Shown: positions 14,799 to 25,019, counted from the first letter of the stretch. The stretch: DNA of 64,000 bases from Sinomonas notoginsengisoli (GCF_021554725.1 NZ_JAIZDP010000008.1:57252-121251), one strand, 5' to 3'. The notes: generated from the letters alone by a model not told the origin. A program made the numbers and translations.

Positions 14799-16601
14799 AT
14801 GACAACCATTGTGGTCGACCCGCAGCGGCTCGTAGAGTGCGCCCACCACGTGGCTGGCGCCCAGAGCAAGATTCTCACGGCGATGGATGTCCTCGCGGGG
14901 GGTCTGTCGGGAAGTGGCGGCATGGCTGGGGCCGATCCCGCTGGCACGGACTGGTCCGCTGCCTACGATCCAGCGGCCGCACATCTCCTCGCACTCGCTG
15001 CCGAGGTGTCGGACCGTCTGGGAGCGCATGTCGGAGCCCTCAACGAGTCGGCAGCGGCATACCAAGGAACCGAGACGTGGTTCAACGGAAGCACTTCAGG
15101 AGACCTGGTCCCCGCGCTTGCCCATGATGGGGCCACCAGACGGGCCCTTCCCGAAGCGCGGGGCGGGATTCCCTTTGCCGCCCACGACCAGGTGACCCAG
15201 ATGCTGGTCAATGTGGTCGGGACAGTCTGGCCGAACGGTGACACGGACCGCCTCCGGGCGGCATCGGTCCACTGGAGTGCCATGGCAACGACTCTGGACT
15301 CGGCTGCCCTCATCTCGCTCTCCATGGCCGCGCAGTCGCTGGAGGGACAGTGGTCGCCCGCCGTCTTCGCCGCCGTCGACCGCGAGCGGGAGTTCGACTC
15401 TGCCCTCAAAGATCTCTGTGAGGGCGCCGTCCAGCTCTCAGAGGCGTGCGCCGGCCTCGCCTACCACATCGACTCCACTCACCACGAGGTGCAGAAGGAG
15501 GTCGCTTCGCTCGCCACGGAGATCGGCGTGACGATGGTCATCTCGACGTTGACCTCTGTGATCTCTGCGGGGGCCAGCACAGTGGTCGGAGGTCTAGTGG
15601 TAGGCGGTCGAGTGGGGGTGACAATCGCCCGGGTGAGCGCCATGTTCCAGCGGCTTGCGGCGCTTGCGCGGCCGATCGCGGACAAGGTCGCCCGGCTCAA
15701 GGGCGCTCTCGAGAGGCTCGCAGGCCGCATCGGGCGCTGGGCCGCGCCACGACTGCCCCAACCCCTGCGCCAGGTTCCCGTCGACCGCCTCGCCGAGAGG
15801 GCACAGAAGCTCACCGACAATTGGTGCGTCTCCCTTCTGACCCAAGGCCCGGCGGCCGCTCTCAGCAAGGCCCTCGAGAAGCCGGCGGCAGCACTCGGCA
15901 CGCGCCTCGGTGAATCGGCGGCGCGGCGGGCGCTGGTCTTAGGGTGGCGGTGGGATGTTCCTGGCCTCCGCAGCGCTCTCGCACGGACCGCGGCCAATGC
16001 TGAAGCGCCCTCGGCCCCTACCAGTGCCGCGCACCCGGTACCACTTCCCTGCGAACGGGCCGACAGACGCTCCGATGGGAGCCCGCGGATTGCGCGCTGG
16101 TCGTCACGCCCTGGCGAGGCTGTTGCCCACGCCATGGAAGGTGGCAGAGCCACCGGCGGCGACCGGCTTGCCCGTGTGCTCAACGTCCCAGCTGGTTCTG
16201 CCAAGTCCGGCCTGGCGACAGGCGTCGAACAAGCGATGGGCACGAACGCCGAATCCAATGGGGAGACCGAGCACAGCGAGGCACCGGGCACCGAAACCGT
16301 TCAGGAACGCAACGGCTCCGGGATTTCAGCTGCGCACTTGAGGACCATCGCTCTCCCGGGAACGGAAGGTGCCCCCTCTGGGGGACTGGCGATGGTTGGC
16401 CTGACGCCCGTGCTAGAAGTCGATCTGCTCGAGAAGAGGCTCGCGATTCCCTTGGGCATCGACATCGACGTCACGCTGCCCGGTCCGGCAGGGCAGCTCC
16501 TGGACGCCGGGCTGAATGCGGCAAAGGCGGCAGACCTGGGGGACAACTGGTGGAAGGAGCGATATGAAACGGCCGCAGCATCCAGGCCCCAGATGCGCTA
16601 A
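14799..16601 (+). CDS. large WXG100-like secreted/membrane-associated protein
   Basis: A 600-residue protein. The N-terminal 100 residues form a helical hairpin with TDWSAAYDPAAAHL, like WXG100-type export domains, and a second helical domain follows (about 110-230). A hydrophobic stretch, about 248-285 (TMVISTLTSVISAGASTVVG), may insert into membranes. The C-terminal 200 residues are low-complexity with no recognisable toxin or enzyme domain. The ATG has GGGGGAAGG 9 nt upstream. It resembles the trunk of an actinobacterial polymorphic toxin or type VII-secreted effector without a clear warhead, and no immunity gene follows. The role is uncertain. Confidence 0.6.
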   Translation: MTTIVVDPQRLVECAHHVAGAQSKILTAMDVLAGGLSGSGGMAGADPAGTDWSAAYDPAAAHLLALAAEVSDRLGAHVGALNESAAAYQGTETWFNGSTSGDLVPALAHDGATRRALPEARGGIPFAAHDQVTQMLVNVVGTVWPNGDTDRLRAASVHWSAMATTLDSAALISLSMAAQSLEGQWSPAVFAAVDREREFDSALKDLCEGAVQLSEACAGLAYHIDSTHHEVQKEVASLATEIGVTMVISTLTSVISAGASTVVGGLVVGGRVGVTIARVSAMFQRLAALARPIADKVARLKGALERLAGRIGRWAAPRLPQPLRQVPVDRLAERAQKLTDNWCVSLLTQGPAAALSKALEKPAAALGTRLGESAARRALVLGWRWDVPGLRSALARTAANAEAPSAPTSAAHPVPLPCERADRRSDGSPRIARWSSRPGEAVAHAMEGGRATGGDRLARVLNVPAGSAKSGLATGVEQAMGTNAESNGETEHSEAPGTETVQERNGSGISAAHLRTIALPGTEGAPSGGLAMVGLTPVLEVDLLEKRLAIPLGIDIDVTLPGPAGQLLDAGLNAAKAADLGDNWWKERYETAAASRPQMR

Positions 16602-16698
16602 GCCGTGCGCCCTGTGCACTGCCTGACACACCAGGAGACGGATAAATCAGACAGATGCATTAGGCGAGGCCAAGAGAAGGCATTCGGAGGCGCCACAG

Positions 16699-17376
16699 TT
16701 ACATGTCCAGCCGGTGCTCCCGCGCCTTGTCCCACGGCACCGCCCAGCCCAAGGCGTTGAAGAGCGAATCGAGGACCATAGCCGTGAAGCCCCAGACAAG
16801 GACGTCGTTGACGAGGAATCCTGGGCTTGCAAATCGGGCCCCCCCACGATGAAGGACCACGGTGACCCGGTTGTCGGGGTCGAGGAGGTCCCGCACGGGG
16901 GTCCGGAAGACCTGAGCGGACTCGCCATAGTCAACGACATCGACAGGAGAGGGCGATGCCCACCACCCGACCACCGGCGAGACCAGGAACCTGCTGACGG
17001 CCATGCCGAGGGGCGGTAGTTCGCCCAGCACCTCAACGCCCTCCGGGTCCAGGCCGGTCTCTTCACGTGCCTCTCGGAGCGCGCAGTCCACGAGCGTGGC
17101 ATCCTCGGGATCCTTGCTGCCGCCGGGGAATGCAACCTGTCCCGGGTGGGAGCCGAGGTTCGCAGCCCGTTCGAGGAGCAGCACGTCGAGGTCGGCCGGG
17201 GCAAGCGGGCGACGGGACACCGCCGGGACGTGGTCCAAAATGCCGAACAACACGAGGACCGCGGCTTGCCGGTACCCCTCGGGGAGTGTGGCTGGATGCC
17301 AGCGGCGGTCGAACGGGTCAACGTCGCCTGAGAGGATCCTGCTGACCAGGTCCCGGAGGTCGGACCGGGCGCTCAC
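16699..17376 (-). CDS. NUDIX hydrolase, CoA pyrophosphatase (NudL) family
   Basis: A 225-residue NUDIX enzyme. The segment LGSHPGQVAFPGGSKDPEDA continuing TLVDCALREAREETGL combines the NudL/UPF0035 signature (SHPGQ.AFPGG) with the NUDIX box (REAREETG) that binds Mg. Family members cleave CoA and acyl-CoA to phosphopantetheine and 3',5'-ADP. The GTG start overlaps the stop of nth (GTGA), so the two genes are coupled. It is the last gene of the unit. Confidence 0.88.
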   Translation of the reverse strand: MSARSDLRDLVSRILSGDVDPFDRRWHPATLPEGYRQAAVLVLFGILDHVPAVSRRPLAPADLDVLLLERAANLGSHPGQVAFPGGSKDPEDATLVDCALREAREETGLDPEGVEVLGELPPLGMAVSRFLVSPVVGWWASPSPVDVVDYGESAQVFRTPVRDLLDPDNRVTVVLHRGGARFASPGFLVNDVLVWGFTAMVLDSLFNALGWAVPWDKAREHRLDM

Positions 17377-18272
17377 CCCTCGTCACCTGGGTTCGGGGCC
17401 GTGGCGGCAGTATTCCGGCTTACGGGCGCGGTAGCCGCGATCGCCGCTTGGGCGGCCTCGGTTCGCTGGCGGATCTCCGCAGCGGACGCCACATTGGCCA
17501 CCATCTCGGCCTGGAGCAATTCCCTGCCCGGGGCCAGCTCGAAGCGGAGCAGCTTACGGGCTTTGACAGGATCGGTCTCGCCTTCCCCATACGAAGGGCA
17601 GAGCGAGGCCACGGCGCAGGCCCCGCAGGCCGGTCTGCGGGCGAGGCACACGCGCCGCCCGTGGAACACGACGCGGTGGGAGAGCATGGTCCAGTCCTGT
17701 GGCTCGAAAAGTCCCATGACGTCGCGCTCAATCACGACCGGATCATCCGAAACCGTCCAGCCGAACCGCTTCGCGAGACGCGCGAAATGGGTGTCCACCG
17801 TGATGCCAGGGACTCCGAAGGCGTTGCCGAGCACCACGTTCGCCGTCTTCCGCCCCACCCCTGGGAGTGTGACGAGCTCCGCGAGAGTGCCGGGCACCAC
17901 GCCATCGAACTCGTCGACGATCTTCTGCGCCAATGTGTGGATACTTCTCGCCTTGGCCCGGAAGAACCCGGTCGGGCGGATGATCTCCTCGATGTCCGCG
18001 AGCTCGCCCTCCGCCAAGGCCTGCGCATCGGGATACCGAGCGAAAAGAACCGGTGTCACCTGGTTCACGCGGACGTCGGTGGTCTGAGCGCTGAGGACAG
18101 TGGCCACGAGAAGCGCGAACGGGTTCCGGAAGTCCAGCTCGGCGTGCGCGTAGGGGTACACCTCCCCGAGAATCCTGTTGATCCTGCGGGCGCGCCGCTT
18201 GAGCGCGAGGGGCGACTCGTCGGGGCTCATGCGCCGCCGACACCGCGGAGGCGCGCCCGTAGCCGCGCTCAC
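17373..18272 (-). CDS. nth: endonuclease III (DNA glycosylase/AP lyase)
   Basis: A 299-residue base-excision repair enzyme that removes oxidised pyrimidines. The helix-hairpin-helix LPGVGRKTANVVLG carries the catalytic Lys, and the catalytic Asp is in VDTHFARLAKR. The 4Fe-4S motif is complete (C-X6-C-X2-C-X5-C in CLARRPACGACAVASLC). A C-terminal extension of about 60 Ala-rich residues is longer than in E. coli Nth. The GTG start overlaps the stop of the membrane protein gene (GTGA); Met15 (MSPDES) could also be used. Confidence 0.95.
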   Translation of the reverse strand: MSAATGAPPRCRRRMSPDESPLALKRRARRINRILGEVYPYAHAELDFRNPFALLVATVLSAQTTDVRVNQVTPVLFARYPDAQALAEGELADIEEIIRPTGFFRAKARSIHTLAQKIVDEFDGVVPGTLAELVTLPGVGRKTANVVLGNAFGVPGITVDTHFARLAKRFGWTVSDDPVVIERDVMGLFEPQDWTMLSHRVVFHGRRVCLARRPACGACAVASLCPSYGEGETDPVKARKLLRFELAPGRELLQAEMVANVASAAEIRQRTEAAQAAIAATAPVSRNTAATAPNPGDEG

Positions 18273-19774
18273 CCGCGTTCGATTCCCGAAAGCTCACGCA
18301 GAACGCCGACTCGGCCGTCGGGGCTCTGCACCACGAACTCGTGTCCACGATCCTGAAGGGCGAGGATCCACTGGCCCGGTTCAAGGGGGAACAGTGGATG
18401 ACCGGTCCTCGGCTCCACCGCCGTCCGCGGCTGGCTCACCGCGAACCAGAAGGCCTCGTAGGGCTCCGGCTCCTCGTACGGCGCGGTCGCCCCAATGTCC
18501 TCGATGTCGGCACCGCGCCGCGGGCCTGGGACCGAACCGGATGAACCGTGTCCCTGGGGGGCCAGCTGGGAAGACGGTGATGGGAAGACGGCTGTGGCAG
18601 GACCCGCGGCCTCGGGCAGCGGGTCAGGCGCCCCGTAGGCCTCCCCGTCCGCCTCGCCGAACGTTCCACCCGGCGCCTCCTCGGGGCCGGTCTCATCTCT
18701 TGCAGTGGAGTGCAACGCTGTCGCCCGGTCCGGCTCCGGCCCGGCTGAGTCCGTCGGGGCCGCAACGTGTGTTTCGGCCGCCTCAAGCGCAGCGGCGTCA
18801 CCGGCGTGGCCGACGGCGCCAGCGCGGGCGCCATGGTCATCATGCGGACGCCCGAACTCCTCGTGTCTGGCTCCGTCATCCTCAAACGACTCGTACCCAG
18901 ACGAGACCTCACTCCTCGCGGAGGGCTCGGCCGAAGACTGCAGATCCGCCTCATCGACCTCGGTGGAACGCTCACGGCGGCGGACGGATGCCGCGGTCGC
19001 ACCGGAGGCAACCGTCAGATGTGGAGCATCGGCCATGGTCTCCGCACCGGCAGCGGAAGGCGCAGCGCTCTCGGCTGAGTCCTCTGCTTCCCTGCCCAAG
19101 GGGCTCACGGGTCCGCCCGTGGCGGGTCCCGCACCGGGAACGCCCGCGGCCTCGCCCGGACGTTCCGAGACGGGCCCGGCTCCGGCCCAGGCCGCGGCAC
19201 CGACGGCGGCCCCGTGGCGCGCCGACGATGCCCCGCGGAACCCCTCCGCGGGCTTCGACGCAGGCTTGGGCCGGTGAGCCGTAGGGGCGGCGTCGCGGGC
19301 CACGACATGGGCTGGAACTTCAGGACGGCCATCGAAATCCGCGGCAAAGGGTGGGATGAGACGCGCCACGGTCGTCGAGGCGAGCATCGCCAGCCCGCCG
19401 AGCAGCCCCACGACTGCCCCCGCAGTGAGGGACGTGACGCCAAGGACGAAGTAGAAGGACGCGCTGAGCACGGCAACGACGGAGGCGAACTGGTCCACAG
19501 AGAGCGAGCCCACACGCAGCCGCTGCCCGGGCGAAAACCGGCGCCAGGCGAACAGGGCAGCCGCGGCCACTGGCGCAAGGACGCCGATCGTGAGGAAGAA
19601 CAGGTTGGACGCGTTCCACAGGTTCGCAGGAAGAGAGCGGTCCAGCAGGGGAAGGAGCGAGCCCACGAACGTGACGAGCACGCCTCCGAAGAGCGTCAGG
19701 TCGCGGACGGTGAATGGCCCGAGCACTGACGCGTTGTGGTGCCCCGCGGACGGGCTCTTGCTGGAATCAGACAT
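18269..19774 (-). CDS. membrane protein with long disordered region
   Basis: A 501-residue protein. About 20 polar residues precede four predicted membrane helices (within residues 20-145, e.g. LTLFGGVLVTFVGSLLPLL and VVGLLGGLAMLASTTVARLI). A long disordered segment rich in Ala, Glu, Ser and Pro follows (about 160-420). The C-terminal 75 residues form a compact acidic domain (EPYEAFWFAVSQPR, GQWILALQDRGHEFVVQSPDG). AAGGAG lies 7 nt before the ATG. It is the first gene of the unit with nth and nudL. I know similar unnamed proteins at this place in Arthrobacter relatives but no function. Confidence 0.7.
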   Translation of the reverse strand: MSDSSKSPSAGHHNASVLGPFTVRDLTLFGGVLVTFVGSLLPLLDRSLPANLWNASNLFFLTIGVLAPVAAAALFAWRRFSPGQRLRVGSLSVDQFASVVAVLSASFYFVLGVTSLTAGAVVGLLGGLAMLASTTVARLIPPFAADFDGRPEVPAHVVARDAAPTAHRPKPASKPAEGFRGASSARHGAAVGAAAWAGAGPVSERPGEAAGVPGAGPATGGPVSPLGREAEDSAESAAPSAAGAETMADAPHLTVASGATAASVRRRERSTEVDEADLQSSAEPSARSEVSSGYESFEDDGARHEEFGRPHDDHGARAGAVGHAGDAAALEAAETHVAAPTDSAGPEPDRATALHSTARDETGPEEAPGGTFGEADGEAYGAPDPLPEAAGPATAVFPSPSSQLAPQGHGSSGSVPGPRRGADIEDIGATAPYEEPEPYEAFWFAVSQPRTAVEPRTGHPLFPLEPGQWILALQDRGHEFVVQSPDGRVGVLRELSGIERG

Positions 19775-20092
19775 GAGTCACTCCTTCGGTCTTGAGATTC
19801 AGCCTAGTCACATCGGCTCCGGCCTACCTAGCGCGGTGGGGTGCATGAAGGCTGTGGAGGATGGCCGCGGGTGGCCGCCGCTCGCCGTCGGGCCTCTACC
19901 GTCTGCCGCAGCAAACCGGCCGCCCAGCGCCATAATGTGATGCACGCAACGTCGCCGCGACCCCGTTGGCGTTACTGTGGACGCAGGCAGCCGATGCGCG
20001 CGGCCTCACATGCGATGTCTGCCAGCGGCGGCGTCACTCGGGGGCTGCAGCGGTGGGCTGGAACACGCGAGGATCGAGTCGAAAGGGCATCC
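19775..20092. other. acs upstream region
   Basis: About 320 bp between divergent genes with no convincing ORF. It should hold promoters for acs and for the membrane protein. A half-match to a Crp/GlxR site (TGTGA at 19936-19940 in ATAATGTGATGCACG) and a CATAAT hexamer at 19932-19937 are visible. Neither is strong enough to call as a site. Confidence 0.35.
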
Positions 20093-22072
20093 ATGTCCAA
20101 CGAAACCGTCAGGGGAGACGCCTTCGAGAACCTGCTGCGCGAGGAGCGGCAGTTCGCCCCGTCCCAGGAGTTCGCGGCGGTGGCGAACGTCCACGAGGAG
20201 ATCTACGCAGAGGCGAATGCGGACCGGGTTGCGTTCTGGGCGGAACAGGCGCGCAAGCACCTGACGTGGTCCAAGGACTTCACTCAGACACTCGACTGGT
20301 CGAATCCTCCGTTCGCGAAGTGGTTCGTGGGCGGGGAGGTCAACGCCGCCTACAACGCGCTGGACCGCCATGTCGAGGCTGGTCTCGGCGACCGAGTCGC
20401 CATCCACTTCGAGGGCGAGCCCGGAGACACCGAGACCATCACCTACGCGGACCTGACCGAGCGGGTCAAGCGCGCGGCGAACGCCTTCGAGGCCCTCGGC
20501 GTGGCCAAGGGCGACCGGGTGGCGGTCTACCTGCCGATGATCCCCGAGGCTGTCGTGACGATGCTCGCGTGCGCGCGCATCGGCGCGATCCACTCGGTCG
20601 TGTTCGGTGGGTTCTCGGCAGAGGCGCTGCGCTCGCGCATCGACGACGCCGAGGCCAAGCTCGTCGTCACCGCAGACGGCACCTTCCGCCGCGGCAAGCC
20701 CTCCCCACTCAAGCCGGCCGTGGACGAGGCCCTGTCGGAGTCCGGCCACACGGTAGAGCACGTAGTCGTCGTGGAGCGGAACAAGCAGGATGTGGCCTGG
20801 ACCGAGGGCCGAGACCTGCGCTGGTCCGAGGTCATGGACTCCGCCTCGCCCGAGCACACGGCTGTGGGCCACGATGCCGAGCACCCGCTCTACATCCTCT
20901 ACACCTCGGGCACCACGGGAAGGCCCAAGGGCATCCTGCACACCACCGGCGGCTACCTGACCCAGTGCGCGTTCACGCATTCGGCGGTGTTCGATCTCAA
21001 GCCCGAGACCGACGTCTACTGGTGCACTGCGGACATCGGCTGGGTCACCGGCCACTCCTACGTCACGTACGGCCCGCTGGTCAACGGCGCGACCCAGGTC
21101 ATCTACGAGGGCACCCCGGACTCCCCACACCAAGGCCGCTGGTGGGAGATTGTGCAGAAGTACAAGGTCTCCATCCTGTACACCGCCCCGACGGCGATCC
21201 GGACCATGATGAAGTGGGGGTCGGACATCCCCGCCCAGTACGACTTGTCCTCGATCCGCGTCCTCGGCTCCGTGGGCGAGCCCATCAACCCCGAGGCATG
21301 GATGTGGTATCGCGGGGCCATCGGCGGCAACACAGCCCCGATTGTGGACACGTGGTGGCAGACGGAGACAGGTGCGATCATGGTCGCCCCGCTCCCGGGG
21401 GTGACCGCGACGAAGCCGGGCTCGGCCCAGGTGCCGCTTCCGGGCATCGCCGTGGACGTCGTGGACGAGGCCGGCAATTCCGTCCCGAATGGACACGGCG
21501 GTTTCCTCGTGGTCCGCGAGCCCTGGCCGTCCATGCTCCGCACCATCTGGGGCGACCCGGAGCGGTTCAAAGACACCTACTGGTCCCGCTTCGAGGGCAC
21601 GTACTTCGCCGGCGACGGGGCGAAGAAGGACGACGACGGGGACATCTGGCTCCTGGGCCGCGTCGATGACGTCATGAACGTCTCCGGCCACCGCCTCTCC
21701 ACCACGGAGATCGAGTCGGCGCTCGTCTCGCACCCGTGGGTCGCCGAGGCTGCCGTGGTCGGCGCCGCAGACGAGACCACTGGCCAGGCCGTGGTGGCGT
21801 TCGTGATCCTCCGAGGCGAGGCCGACCTCCCGACCGGTGAGGACGCCACAGACGCCATCGTCCAGACGCTCCGGACGCACGTGGGCCACGAGATCGGCCC
21901 CATCGCCAAGCCGCGTCACATCCTCGTAGTTCCCGAGCTGCCCAAGACCCGCTCGGGCAAGATCATGCGCCGCCTCCTCAAGGACGTGGCCGAGGGCCGC
22001 GACCCCGGCGACGCCACGACCCTCGCGGACCCGACGGTGATGCAGAAGATCGCGGAGGACCTCCGCAACTAG
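20093..22072 (+). CDS. acs: acetyl-CoA synthetase (AMP-forming)
   Basis: A 659-residue acyl-adenylate enzyme that makes acetyl-CoA from acetate, ATP and CoA. Motifs: the P-loop-like [15 protein letters not shown], the [10 protein letters not shown] adenylation core, [13 protein letters not shown] near the hinge and the C-terminal [12 protein letters not shown], whose Lys is the regulatory acetylation and catalytic site. Length is normal. The ATG has AAAGGG 5 nt upstream; the frame is open far upstream without another ribosome site. A strong hairpin follows the gene. Confidence 0.96.
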   Translation: MSNETVRGDAFENLLREERQFAPSQEFAAVANVHEEIYAEANADRVAFWAEQARKHLTWSKDFTQTLDWSNPPFAKWFVGGEVNAAYNALDRHVEAGLGDRVAIHFEGEPGDTETITYADLTERVKRAANAFEALGVAKGDRVAVYLPMIPEAVVTMLACARIGAIHSVVFGGFSAEALRSRIDDAEAKLVVTADGTFRRGKPSPLKPAVDEALSESGHTVEHVVVVERNKQDVAWTEGRDLRWSEVMDSASPEHTAVGHDAEHPLYILYTSGTTGRPKGILHTTGGYLTQCAFTHSAVFDLKPETDVYWCTADIGWVTGHSYVTYGPLVNGATQVIYEGTPDSPHQGRWWEIVQKYKVSILYTAPTAIRTMMKWGSDIPAQYDLSSIRVLGSVGEPINPEAWMWYRGAIGGNTAPIVDTWWQTETGAIMVAPLPGVTATKPGSAQVPLPGIAVDVVDEAGNSVPNGHGGFLVVREPWPSMLRTIWGDPERFKDTYWSRFEGTYFAGDGAKKDDDGDIWLLGRVDDVMNVSGHRLSTTEIESALVSHPWVAEAAVVGAADETTGQAVVAFVILRGEADLPTGEDATDAIVQTLRTHVGHEIGPIAKPRHILVVPELPKTRSGKIMRRLLKDVAEGRDPGDATTLADPTVMQKIAEDLRN

Positions 22073-22100
22073 CACTGGTTGAGCGGAGTCAGAACCGCGC

Positions 22101-22145
22101 ACGACGGCGGCGCCTCACCCTCACGGGTGGGGCGCCGCGGTCGTC
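22101..22145. terminator. terminator between acs and the cupredoxin gene
   Basis: GCGGCGCCTCACCC and its near-perfect complement, with a TCAC loop, form a 14-bp stem flanked by ACGAC/GTCGT. It lies between convergent genes and probably ends transcription from both sides. Confidence 0.75.
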
Positions 22146-22164
22146 TCTTGAGACGGGATGGCCG

Positions 22165-23112
22165 CTATGGCGTCACTACGACGTCGCCGACCATGCCCAT
22201 GTCGTCATGGAACTCGCAGAGATAGTGCCACCTGCCTATTTGGTCGAAGGTCACGTTGAAGGCCCGGGGCCCCGCGGGCGCGGGCAGGAGTGTGCCGGAG
22301 TCAACGAGCTTCCCACCCTGCATGAGCGTTGTAAATGTCACAGTGTGCGGGACGAGCACCTGATTCGCGCTCATGTCGAACGTCACGGTGGTACCGTTCC
22401 GCACGGTGTCCAGCGACGGGATGAAGCGCATGACCATCGCTTGGCCGTCCGCTGCGCCCGCGAACACATGGGTCGGGCTTGCCTTGGCGGCCGTGCTGGC
22501 CCACAGCGCCTTGCCGTCAGCGATGACCTGCGCGCTCTGAACGCTTGCCTGCCCGTCGTAGTACGCCTGGGTGTGGGGCAGTGTGGCCTGCTTGTGCAGG
22601 ACGTGGACCACGATGTTCATCACCTTGCTGTGGATGAGGCAGTAGAAGGTGAAGGTGCCGGGGGCGGCGAACTTGAGCTGGTACGACTGAATGAACGGCG
22701 CCCCTGGAACAGGCGGCGCGATGATGCCCGAGTTGGTCCATGGTGCCGTGGGATCGAAGACCGGCCCGCCTACGGGTGTGAAGGCGTCAGCTTCCAGATT
22801 CTCGCGTGACGTTGGCGGCAGCGGCGGCGTGCCGTAGCTGACGGTGTGGATCTCCGCGCTGTTGGACACGAACTTGATCGAGTCGGTCTGGTGGATCCAG
22901 ATCTCGCCGGGCAGGAACCTCATGCCCTGGATGGCCATGTCCGGGGTCTGGTTGCCGACGAGGACCTGCCAGGTCTGCGCGTTGGGGTTGGTTGAGACAG
23001 CAGCCTGGGCTGGCGCAATACCCAAGAGGCCGATGATCAGGGTCACGAGCGCTGTGAGCACCGCGGCGGGGGTGCGGAATGGTTTGCGGGATGACAAGGG
23101 AACGCTCCTCAC
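22165..23112 (-). CDS. secreted double-cupredoxin copper protein
   Basis: A 315-residue exported protein with a Sec signal peptide (TALVTLIIGLLGIAPAQA, cleaved after AQA). It has two cupredoxin domains. Each seems to have a full type 1 copper set: first the His of AEIHTVSYG and then Cys, His and Met of FYCLIHSKVM; second the His of LVPHTVTF and then Cys, His and Met of YLCEFHDDMGM. It is not a laccase, since trinuclear-site His pairs are absent, so an electron-transfer or copper-binding role outside the membrane is likely. The start may be the GTG given, or the TTG at 23097, which has AGGAG 7 nt before it. Confidence 0.75.
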   Translation of the reverse strand: MRSVPLSSRKPFRTPAAVLTALVTLIIGLLGIAPAQAAVSTNPNAQTWQVLVGNQTPDMAIQGMRFLPGEIWIHQTDSIKFVSNSAEIHTVSYGTPPLPPTSRENLEADAFTPVGGPVFDPTAPWTNSGIIAPPVPGAPFIQSYQLKFAAPGTFTFYCLIHSKVMNIVVHVLHKQATLPHTQAYYDGQASVQSAQVIADGKALWASTAAKASPTHVFAGAADGQAMVMRFIPSLDTVRNGTTVTFDMSANQVLVPHTVTFTTLMQGGKLVDSGTLLPAPAGPRAFNVTFDQIGRWHYLCEFHDDMGMVGDVVVTP

Positions 23113-23348
23113 GAGAGGCAGCGGGGCCAGGTTCCTCCAGCGGGAACGTCCGGCTCAGAGACGCCACGCGCGCCAACGGCGCAGGCCAGCCGCGCGGCGT
23201 CGTGCGCTCCCAGCAGACGCTCAACCGCTTCGGCGCCGAGATTCGCCGAACCAGGGTGCATGCTCCCCGTTCCCCAGGAACATCCGCAAGGATAGACCGC
23301 CCAGGACATAGAGGGAAGGACTAGGGGGCAACCGCCTAGAGTGAATCC

Positions 23349-23822
23349 ATGACGGAGCAGAATCCCCGCGGCACGGTCCTGGTCATCAACGGCCCCAACC
23401 TCAACCTGCTCGGTACCCGCGAGCCCGAGAAGTACGGCACGCACACGCTCGCAGACGTCGAAGGCCTGTGTCGAGAGGCCGCCGAGGCGCAGGGGCTCGC
23501 GGCGGAGTGCTTCCAGTCGAACCACGAGGGCGCAATTGTGGACGCGATCCATGCCGCGCGGACCACCGCACTCGGGATCGTGCTCAACGCGGGTGCGTAC
23601 ACACACACGTCGGTGGCGATCCGGGACGCCATCGCGGCGGTCCAACTGCCCCTCGTCGAGGTCCACATCACGAACGTGCACGCGCGCGAGCCGTTCCGCC
23701 ACCACTCCTATCTCAGCGACATCGCGCAGGCGGTCATCGTGGGCGCGGGCGTGCTCGGCTACCGCTTCGCGATCGAGTTTCTCGCGGACCTCACGCATAC
23801 CCGCAAGCCGATGGACGTCTGA
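23349..23822 (+). CDS. aroQ: type II 3-dehydroquinate dehydratase
   Basis: A 157-residue enzyme of the shikimate pathway that dehydrates 3-dehydroquinate. Signatures: [19 protein letters not shown] with the catalytic Tyr, [14 protein letters not shown], [12 protein letters not shown] and [19 protein letters not shown] with the catalytic His. The length is typical of the dodecameric type II enzyme. TAGAGT at 23337-23342 lies 6 nt before the ATG with no ribosome site, so the mRNA is probably leaderless. It stands alone, convergent with marP. Confidence 0.96.
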   Translation: MTEQNPRGTVLVINGPNLNLLGTREPEKYGTHTLADVEGLCREAAEAQGLAAECFQSNHEGAIVDAIHAARTTALGIVLNAGAYTHTSVAIRDAIAAVQLPLVEVHITNVHAREPFRHHSYLSDIAQAVIVGAGVLGYRFAIEFLADLTHTRKPMDV

Positions 23823-23846
23823 GCGCACCGATGCCGCGGAGGGAGA

Positions 23847-25019
23847 CTACTTCCGCGTGCACGCCCCAGGCTGGACGGGCTGGGTGAGCCCGCCGGCCTG
23901 CGCGGCGACGGGCGCGAGCTCCTCCATCGTGATGGCGTAGCCGACGTCAGCCGTCGATTCGCTCTTCGCGAAGACAACGCCGGTCACCTGCCCGTCGAGG
24001 GTCAGGAGGGGGCCGCCGGAGTTGCCCTGTTGGACGTTCCCGGAGATCTGATAGACCCGCTTGGGCACCTCGTTGGCGCCGTAGATGTCCGGGGCGAGCA
24101 CCGTCGTCGTGCCCTGGATGGCTGCGGGACGCAGCTGGTACGGCCCGCCGAGCGGGTACCCGCCGAAAGCGGCGGACGTCCCGGCGGGGCTGGTGCCGGT
24201 CAGCGCGAGGGGTGCCACGCGGAGTCCGTCCACCGCGATGACAGCGAGATCGTGCACTGCGTCGAAGTACACCACGCGTCCGCTCCGCGCGCCCCCGCCC
24301 GGAAGCTCGACGACGGGCTCCCCCACGCCTGCCACAACGTGGGCGTTGGTGACGATGCGGTCGGGCGACACCGCGAAGCCGGATCCAGTCTGGTTCTGAC
24401 CGCACTGGTATGCGGTGCCGGTGATCCGCAGGATGGACGGCGCGGAGGCACGGAGCCCACTAGTGTCCACCGACTTTGGCACCGGGACCGGCTGCGCCGG
24501 TGCCATGCCCGAGATGAGCTTGGGCAGCCCGTCGCCGATCACAAAGGCGCGCAGGGCGGCGCCCTGCTCCTTCACCGGGTCCGGTGTGGCGTCGTCGATC
24601 GCTCGCACCACCGCCGAGCCGGCGATCTGCTGCGTGAGGACCGGGACGCCGATGCTGGAGACGGTGAAAGCCGTCATCGAGATGACGAGCGCAGCAATGC
24701 CCACGCTCACGAGGCCGCCCAGGCCGCGGTCGACGGCGCTCATCCCCTTCCAGCGGATCGCCCGCCGGATCCGGTGGCCCACGGCTGAACCAGCGGCATT
24801 GCCCGCCGCCATGAGAAGGATTGCGGTGATGATGATGCCGGCGGCCTTCCACCCGGCATCGCCGAGCCAGCCGCTCACGATCGGAACCGCGAAGAACGCG
24901 GCGATCCCGCCCACCACGAAACCGAGGATCCCGCCGAGGCTCACCACGAAGCCGGCGCGAATTCCGTTGAGCAGGTAGCCCACGAGGACGAGCATGAGAA
25001 GGACGTCCAGGAGGTTCAC
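23847..25019 (-). CDS. marP: MarP-family membrane serine protease
   Basis: A 390-residue protein. The N-terminal CvpA-like domain has four membrane helices (about residues 5-125). The extracytoplasmic trypsin-like domain has the triad His227 (TNAHVVAG), Asp257 (HDLAV) and Ser334 (GNSGGP). In M. tuberculosis MarP protects the cell from acid and oxidative stress by processing cell-wall hydrolases. GTG is taken as start because a minus-strand TAGAAT (25026-25031) lies 6 nt upstream, a leaderless arrangement. Crp is divergent from it. Confidence 0.92.
   Translation of the reverse strand: MNLLDVLLMLVLVGYLLNGIRAGFVVSLGGILGFVVGGIAAFFAVPIVSGWLGDAGWKAAGIIITAILLMAAGNAAGSAVGHRIRRAIRWKGMSAVDRGLGGLVSVGIAALVISMTAFTVSSIGVPVLTQQIAGSAVVRAIDDATPDPVKEQGAALRAFVIGDGLPKLISGMAPAQPVPVPKSVDTSGLRASAPSILRITGTAYQCGQNQTGSGFAVSPDRIVTNAHVVAGVGEPVVELPGGGARSGRVVYFDAVHDLAVIAVDGLRVAPLALTGTSPAGTSAAFGGYPLGGPYQLRPAAIQGTTTVLAPDIYGANEVPKRVYQISGNVQQGNSGGPLLTLDGQVTGVVFAKSESTADVGYAITMEELAPVAAQAGGLTQPVQPGACTRK

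Noticed and set aside
19936..19950. Crp/GlxR binding site upstream of acs
   Set aside because: Only the TGTGA half fits; the second half is CAACG instead of TCACA. Left as a remark, not called.
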